DNA of 64,000 nt from Hermatobates lingyangjiaoensis (lineage: Eukaryota; Arthropoda; Insecta; Hemiptera; Hermatobatidae). Positions 57,253 through 64,000 of the stretch are shown piece by piece. Each line of letters starts with the position of its first letter. Within the stretch, counting starts at the first letter, position 1. The stretch lies in assembly GCA_026182355.1 (NCBI GenBank), contig JAPFBL010000006.1, forward strand, positions 8,150,501 through 8,214,500, in the 5' to 3' direction. A program made the position numbers and the translations under genes. Below the pieces are notes generated by a model. It searched no databases. It worked only from the letters and a program-made list of their open reading frames with translations, and was not told where the DNA came from.

Positions 57253-57430
57253 ATTTCACATAAACACGTGAAATAACAATCAATGATCAAACCACAATAA
57301 GAAATGGGAAAACAAGACTAAGATTTTTAACCCAACTGAGTTGGGTTTTGGACTCTGACGAACACCGCTTGTTACGGTTGAAATATCTTAGTCTTGTTTT
57401 CCCATTTTTTATTGTGGTTTGATCATTGAT
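57249..57430. mobile_element. foldback element, family A copy 6
   Basis: Left arm 57249-57329 and right arm 57350-57430 around AACCCAACTGAGTTGGGTT. The right core is CTGACGA-A-CACCG, CTTGTTA, CGGTT-GAAA; the left arm lost its core. It abuts the TA array of the P2 dyad on the left and another at 57428-57443 on the right. Confidence 0.7.
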
Positions 57431-57443
57431 ATATATATATATA

Positions 57444-59730
57444 TTATAACCAGTTTGCTCATTACATACTTTCAAATAACAGTTAAATTCTAACATTTCA
57501 TGTTATATTCAGTTAATCTGAATATTCATATTTGCTTTATATACTTATATTATTTGATTTGTTATTTCATTATTCATTTGTTTGTATCTTTTGAGTTATA
57601 AATCAAGATAAGTATTCATTATATAATGTTTTTTTTTAAATTCTTGAGGATGAAAAAGTAAGTTATAATACGCAATGAACTTTTGTGAAATAAATAAATT
57701 ACCTTTTTATATTAAAACTATTAGTAACTAAAATTTAGATATTAGATTGTTCTACTAACAGATAAAAACATAAACTTCTAAGTTACTCTGTGATTTTACC
57801 TGAAAATTTGCTGTTGCGAAATCGAGTTTTGGAGATGCCAGGTGCTTACAGACCGGTATAAGGGAATAAATTCGTTTTACAAACCCGCTAAGGAGGCAAT
57901 TATTAGTTTAGGGAAGCAATTCTGTGTGCTACCATCTCAATCAATAAGCCGTTCGTGTTTTACCTTCCAGTTTTAACAGAAGCATTAAAGTACAACTTCA
58001 AATATTATTACTTCAAAATTCGTAAACATTTATTTAAGCAATTTCATTGCTATTTTCTCTTTTATAATCCACTTTTATACCATTTATTATGATGTTTGAA
58101 AAAATAATTCAAAGTAACATAATTGATTTGGCCTCAAAAATATATTTAAGAAAATAAATATTCAGCTAGTTTTATACATGGACATAAATAATAATTATGA
58201 TCCAATAACACATTATTTATTAGTTGGCAAACATTATAACAAAAATTTAGAGTAGCCTACATTTAATCATTTTATAAATAAACATAATATAACACTTGAC
58301 AATAAATTAGTTAATATTATTATCAGCTTCAATCATATCTCGTACAACGCTGGTATAGTTGCCCGACCGGTTTTACAAATGCTGCATCATCATTGAGGGT
58401 CCCATTGTAGAAGTTAGTAAAGAAAATAATAAGTTTATCTTTACTAATCTCTGTGGTACTAACAAAATGTATGTAATTAATTTGGTGTTAGCTTTAATTT
58501 ATTGTGGCTAGCAGCGGACGTAATATCAAACACTGTGTTTTTGTTTTATCGTATTATGAATAATCCATTTAATAATACCATTTGATTTTATAGACATATA
58601 TATATCCATTTTACTAGACATAACAAACATATAATTATTGAAATGTAAATACTATTATAATTATTATTAAGATGAGTGTCTATGCTCATAGGACTCGTTT
58701 CTCGGCGCATACATCTGCTCGCTTGTGTTTCCCTTTAAAGTTCAACGTTATAAAGCTTAAGTTCTTTAGTTAACTTCATAAGTATCTCCCACATATATTA
58801 GTAAGGTATTATTTTCTAGAAATCATAAACGACATAAAAGCGATTAGATTTCATTAACACACTAAGTGATCAAAGATTTTTGTATCTTCCCGACAGAGTT
58901 TACAATCTTTATTCGATGTTAATTACAGCTTGCATAAGTAAGAGTTAAGAATATATTTTATTTAAAAATTTTTCTTTGACTGGATTTAACTTATTCAGTT
59001 AATGGTTCTTCTAGCCTACTTTTATCTATTTCCATTTTATCTATTGCATCTTTGAAAAATCTTTTAGCGGTTGATTCAGTAAAACAGCAGCCTGCCAAAG
59101 GATTATTTGGTTTCACCTTTCCTAATCAGTCCACTGCCGTATTTATATATATTTCCATCCGTCCAGGTAATCATATTTGAGTTAATTCTTTTTTTCACTA
59201 GTCATTCTTTGATGAGATCAGACATTGGCCAACTAATTTCGAATCAATAATCTTGAATTTCAGTTAAGATAAGTTCAGTATATCCTCAACTGTTTTGTCA
59301 ATCTTTTTGGTTAATACAAATTTTTTTCTCATCCATTTTGGAATAGAAAATTTTGGCTACTCTTATGAGAGCTTTAGAAATGTTAAAATTTGTCTTATAA
59401 TGTCAAATGCGGTTTTGTTATTAATTCTTGACAAGTAAGTACACCAGGATAGAACACTTTGTTCAAAATGTGACTAACCTCAAGCGAGTATATAATTTTT
59501 TATTACTATCCAAGTCCACTATCAAATTTTCTGTGAGTCAGATTGTATCTGTTGATGACCAATCTATTAATGTTAGTTCTACTACATTTTCGTTTTTTTT
59601 TTTATGTTTCATACAACACATAGATTATTCAAAGTTAAGTTTTCGGTTTTTATGAAATTTGAACAAATAGGAAGTTTTTTCAAGTTATGCCGCTAATAGT
59701 TTAAGACTAATTTCAAAATTTCCACACTGT
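57444..59730. other. no supported gene
   Basis: AT-rich DNA. The frame at 59428-59655 is not recognised and has an AT-driven second half. Confidence 0.5.
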
Positions 59731-60010
59731 GGGGGAAAGGTTAGCTCAGTGGTTAACATACTCACCTCTGGCCTGGTATTCCAGGGTTCGATCCCCACCT
59801 GGCCCACGATTTATTCACATGGGAAGTGAATAAATCTGAGTACGTTGTCCCTCAGAGAGGGACGTTAAAGATCCTTACTCGAAATTCACTTGAGGTAGGC
59901 AAAACTTAGGACTCCCAATGTAGAAACTGTAGAATCACCGATCAAGCAAAAAGCAGGTAAACGGCTGATGTTATCACCCCTAGGGGATCTGTTTAAACAA
60001 TAAAAAAATC
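59731..60010 (+). mobile_element. tRNA-derived SINE, copy 2
   Basis: A box TTAGCTCAGTGG (from 59741) and perfect B box GGTTCGATCCC (59785-59795), then the same body as copy 1: GATTTATTCAC, GTGAATAAATCTGAGTA, GAGAGGGACGTTAA, GGTAGGCAAAACTTAGGA, GGTAAACGGCTGATGTTA, and an A-rich end. The B box is closer to consensus than in copy 1, so this copy may be younger. Confidence 0.88.
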
Positions 60011-60197
60011 TCACAATTTCCACACTGTGTAGTTGGTATTTCAAGTGATAGAAAATTGTGTGTAAACTCACATTTGGTTATTAAAGTGAGTTTTATAAGA
60101 TTGACTGAATTCCAAATTTGAGTAGATCAAATAAGGACTTATTTTTTAACTATGAGGACTATTTTTGTGTAAATTACGATTTTAAGCCATCCAATTT

Positions 60198-60214
60198 GGG
60201 GGGGGGGGGGGGGG
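60198..60214 (+). repeat. poly-G tract
   Basis: 17 consecutive G just before a copy of the dispersed (CA)n-linked repeat. Confidence 0.9.
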
Positions 60215-60216
60215 TG

Positions 60217-60345
60217 TACCCATATACACAGACAGAGACACACATTATCAAAGGAAGTTGAAAAGTACGTTAAAGACCTCAACACGTGTGCAATTGAAAT
60301 AAAATTAAGATCACATTTTTTCATGATCATTATACTTTACTACAG
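60217..60345 (+). repeat. dispersed (CA)n-linked repeat
   Basis: ACACAGACAGAGACACACAT head, a middle with AAAGGAAGTTGAAAAGTACG and AAATAAAATTAAGATCAC, then the tail TTTTTTCATGATCATTATAC, TTTACTACAGTAAAG. The tail ends in a short dyad as at 8397-8520. Confidence 0.5.
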
Positions 60346-63090
60346 TAAAGTTAATAGTATTTATAGAGAACGCAAGTTACTTCATCTCACCAAGGACTAA
60401 AAAATACTCAACACTATTCCTACCTACAGTGTTCATGAGAACTCTTTCCATCGAGTTGTCTAACGTGTTATTTTCACATTTATCTAATCAAGTCCATATC
60501 ATACGACTCATATTCTCCTAGTAAGAGCCGCTCTAACATGTCAATATACCTCAATAAGTTACATAAGGGCTGTTATTTCTTCCCTCACTAGATGTAGCAT
60601 CTTCTTTTTGACTTCAAACAAACCTTTTTTACTTATATGGTTTGAATTTTACTTTAGCAAATTTATATTGTTTGTTCTCTCTCTCTCAATATGACACTGT
60701 TGTGTTTTAGGGTACTATCATTGGTTTAATAGATATAATTCTTACTAAAACCCTAATAAAATTGAATTTCACTTTTCCTAACTGCATGCTGGTGTCGTGT
60801 GTGTGTCTCAACTTTCACGAACACCACAAAACAACTACAACGTTTTCATCATGAAACATTACACTAGTAAAACTAGCATTCATGAAACAGTAAAATTTGC
60901 ATTTGTTCTATTGAGGAATTCCAAACTTCGTTTTTGCAAGGCTGCTCCTCAACTTTGTTTTCTAGATTTTATTTTGTAATTTCACCATCTTTTATCAAAC
61001 ACATAACGACTGTATGAATGACTGAATCAGTTGTTGAGGGTTTAGACCATAATTTACTATACAGTGATGGCAGTACAATGGAGGCTAGGTCTTCTCCACG
61101 AAGTTCTTTCCCCTCAAACTATAATAAATAAGTTTTTTCTTCCCTTCAGATGGATGCACACAAAATCTACAATATAGGCTATCTAATTAACAAAGTATTA
61201 AATTAGGTAATAATAAATTAATTATTAAGGAGTGTATTAAGTAATAATTGACACGTATATACTAATTACAAACATTAAAGAATCCAAGGTTATTTTTGCA
61301 CAGAACTGATGCAAAGAAGATATATCTTATTCGATAAAAATAAATAAAGAAATAAGATATGTATCAAGGATGAATATTGTAACTCAATGTTAATAGGCAA
61401 ACATGTTGAGGCAAATGTTTAAAAAAAGCGGTTATTTTCAACCTCTCTTTAATCGAAATGGAAAAGATAGATATTCTTTCGTGATATTTGAAAAGAATAT
61501 GAATTTCTCTTCACATTCTCTCCAAGATACGTTACATTTATGCATGAAATGAAAGAAAAATTTTCCAATTATCTGTGTCGAAGTAGGAAATATCATATGA
61601 CGCTAACACAGTTTTTTTGTTTTATTTATTAACATCAAAATTTCTGTTTAGTACACTGTATAAACCACATTCAAAACTTGCATAAAAACAACTGTATTAT
61701 TTTCTTAATATCAAATAATACTGAATATATTTTATCAGTCCTAAAACCTTACCATAACTCTCATATTACCAAATTCGGTGATTTCTGAATCTGTGTCTAC
61801 CAATTAGATTAAACCCAAGTGGAACATTTATTTATTAGTTTGTACTTCGTTCAACTAGCTTATGGATTTTTGATGAATTTTTAAAGTGATAAATTTAACT
61901 AAAGGTATCTTTTAATAATATCTCGAAAGTTCATATCAGATTGGTCAATATAAAACATAATTACATTAACATGAAAAAATTGTACACTATGAATACAAAT
62001 GTGGGAACGATTTAACTTTAAGATGATTTAAATTTGGCATTGAGAAGCTTTAAGTCAGGTTTACTGTATTAGTTGGCAAAGGGACTTTAGTATTCTACAA
62101 GTATGTTCCGGGATTCAAGAATAGCTCTTACGTTGTAAGCGCATGACCCCAATTGATGCTAATATATCGAATGTTAATTTATGTATTAGTCAAGTCAGTG
62201 GGATTTGAGTCAATCACGGGTGTTAATTGAGGTATCAAATGGCATCATTATGAATGTACCTAGTCTAATAATCCTTTCCATCACGATGTTGGTTGAAGTT
62301 TGATTCTTCCTTTTTGTGTTAACGTATTCATAACGTAAACCAATAACTTGCTTACTTATTAATACACTTTGCTTTTAAACTAATTAAAAAAAAGAAATAT
62401 AGATTATTGTTTTTTTTTTTATTTAGGTTGAAAAGTGCATCGTCTACTTGGATATTAGCACTGTCTCATTAAATTATTGTTATTGCTCTATTCTGTAGTA
62501 ATAATCTATTACATATTAAATATCTAGTATTCAATATCAATTAATCCAAACAAAATCATTAATTTTCTAAAATATACAATAATAACATTTTTCTACATAA
62601 AATGTTACCATCGATTCACTATGCGGTTTTATCTTGTATTACATATTCGTTTTTCATATAAAGAAAAAAATCAAGAGGACTACAAATGGTTTTACAACAA
62701 TGCATCACTAAATTAAACAACTGGAAGCTCATGCTTTATATTTGAATAGCTGGTGTGAATGCAATTGTAGTTTTATGCTCAACTTAGCAGACGTGCCCGA
62801 CTTTGACGGGTATTTCACCAAAATTTAGAGATGATACATGGTATTCCAAAATATTATTAGGAACTATAATGTAGTACAAAATATTATTATCAGTACATCT
62901 CATACCTGTCATTAAATCTGGAGTTTCTTTTACGTTTTGCAGGTTTAGATACTGAGCTCAAATTTGATTTTATTGTAAGTATATTTCTTATTTAGTAAGC
63001 GGGTAGGTAGGACTCAATTTTTTGAAGTGAGCTATATTATGATAAACACATACGAAATAAAAATAAACTAACAATATCTGCTGTCTGCAA
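60346..63090. other. no supported gene
   Basis: AT-rich DNA; the frame at 60797-60979 is not recognised. Confidence 0.5.
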
Positions 63091-63300
63091 CAGGGGTCTC
63101 AAACTCAAATTTCCCGAGGGCCAAATAAGGACTTTTACAGTAACTCGAAGGCCGAATGCGGACATTTACAGTACCCGAAGGACGGATATGACAATGATAA
63201 AAAGTAAAACTAAATAAAACATACAACATTTTTTTTTGATAAATGTTATTCAATTCAGCGAAAACAGTAACAAGCATAATAAGAAAAAATAAATTTAGCA
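63091..63300 (+). mobile_element. hAT-type transposon end (one-sided)
   Basis: Starts CAGGGGTCTCAAACTCAAAT, a terminal sequence typical of hAT elements of the Charlie/Tip100-like type, followed by CCCGAGGGCC and two diverged GG-(A/C)-C-x-TTTACAGTA repeats (CGAAGGCCGAATGCGG, CCCGAAGGACGG). The opposite end (GAGACCCCTG) is not found downstream, so the element is truncated or its other end has decayed. No transposase is seen; the minus-strand frame across it is incidental. Confidence 0.65.
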
Positions 63301-63640
63301 TTTTTGATAATCTATTTATGATCCAACGCCTGTAATTAATAACTGTGTTTCAGTCAGACACAGCATCACTCAGATTTCGTTTACTGGTCACTGGTAGCGT
63401 TTTTAATCAATAAGGTCATCAATATTACACTTTAATTTTCTATACAGATAAGTATAGAAGACAGACAATTATAGTATAAGCTGCAAAACCACAAGACAAT
63501 TATAAATCAAATTAAATATAATATGATGGTTAAGTTGTAAAATTGTATAAAAAAAATAAAAAAATGTACAAAAAAGTTAAATTTCTTTTTGGTATATTCC
63601 AAATAAAAAGAATTGTATGTATATATACATGAATATGACA

Positions 63641-63700
63641 CGATTTCACAATAAACACGTAAAATAAAACTCAACAACCAAACCATAGAAAGAAAAGTAT
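63641..63700. mobile_element. diverged relative of family A terminal segment
   Basis: CGATTTCACAATAAACACGT, AAAATAAAACTCAACAACCA, AACCATAG parallels the outer end of family A (GATTTCACATAAACACGTGA, then ATCAATGATCAAACCACA) with many changes. The CACGTG is lost. Confidence 0.4.
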
Positions 63701-63805
63701 GAGTCAGTTCATTTCAATTCAGTTCATGTGTGATACTTACGATGACTAGTTGTTTTGGTTACAAGGTTGTAGTCCCATTTCTGATTATCTCGCTGTGTGT
63801 TAAAT

Positions 63806-63823
63806 GTGCACAAACACACACAT

Positions 63824-63862
<39 letters not shown>
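63806..63862. repeat. compound microsatellite (CA)n-(TA)n
   Basis: CACA-rich run then about 13 TA units, directly abutting family A copy 7. Confidence 0.9.
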
Positions 63863-63863
<1 letters not shown>

Positions 63864-64000
63864 AGATTACACATAAACACGTGAAATAACAATCAATGAT
63901 CAAACCACAATATAAAATGGGAAAACAAGACTAATAAGATCTTTCAACCGTAACAAGCGGTCTTCGTCAGAATCAAAAACCCAACAGAGTTGGGTCAGTT
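63862..64000. mobile_element. foldback element, family A copy 7 (cut by window end)
   Basis: Left arm from AAAGATTACACATAAACACG through the inverse core (TTTCAACCG, TAACAAG, CGGTCTTCGTCAG). It then reads AAAAACCCAACAGAGTTGGG at the dyad centre, and the window ends. The right arm is expected just beyond base 64000. Confidence 0.65.

Noticed and set aside
60139..60330. 63-codon minus frame with poly-Pro
   Set aside because: Poly-Pro arises from the G tract at 60198-60214; the rest overlaps the dispersed repeat.

Overview
The window is strongly AT-rich metazoan nuclear DNA. Evidence for this is the long (TA)n, (TC)n and (CA)n arrays, tRNA-derived SINEs, Penelope-like elements (PLEs) with a GIY-YIG domain, Jockey-like and RNase H-bearing LINE relics, and pogo/Tigger and hAT DNA transposon pieces. 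This mixture suggests an invertebrate, quite possibly an arthropod, but the sequence does not fix the species. No complete protein-coding host gene is visible. If a host gene crosses the window, only scattered short exons or a promoter would be present, and these are listed with low confidence.

Layout. 0-9 kb: broken C-terminal GIY-YIG piece of a PLE at the left edge, a GC-richer minus-strand block (1.4-1.8 kb) that may hold small exons, then AT-rich DNA with microsatellites. 9.4-9.8 kb: a CpG-bearing block. 10.7-11.2 kb: LINE RNase H/C-terminal relic (minus). 15.2-19.7 kb: three foldback (inverted-arm) elements next to TA arrays. 20.4-21.1 kb: a complete-ended but internally deleted Tigger element. 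22.3 kb: SINE. 26.0-27.3 kb: dense foldback cluster including a PLE N-terminal fragment. 34.0-35.1 kb: LINE RT and LINE tail relics plus another PLE-type terminal repeat. 38.0-38.4 kb: unassigned coding-like frames. 40.4-41.8 kb: unit bounded by 45-bp inverted repeats. 42.5-42.9 kb: Jockey RT C-terminal relic. 46.2-47.7 kb: inverted and direct repeats. 48.7-49.1 kb: promoter-like block with NRF1- and ETS-type sites. 49.3-52.2 kb: Jockey ORF1 (gag) relic and two foldback copies. 55.3-57.4 kb: largest PLE/foldback cluster. 59.7 kb: second SINE. 63.1 kb: one hAT end. 63.6-64 kb: further foldback copies.

The most striking structure is a recurring dyad unit: TA array, arm, short loop, inverted arm, TA array. 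Near the centre of many units lies a motif of the form CTGAnGA-N-stem-loop-stem-GAAA, which resembles a hammerhead ribozyme core. Several sequence-unrelated families share this layout. In at least three, the arm encodes the start of a PLE-like protein that runs into the TA array. PLE terminal repeats (pLTRs) are known to carry hammerhead motifs, so these units are best read as PLE terminal-repeat dyads or PLE-derived non-autonomous elements. All functional statements about them are inference.
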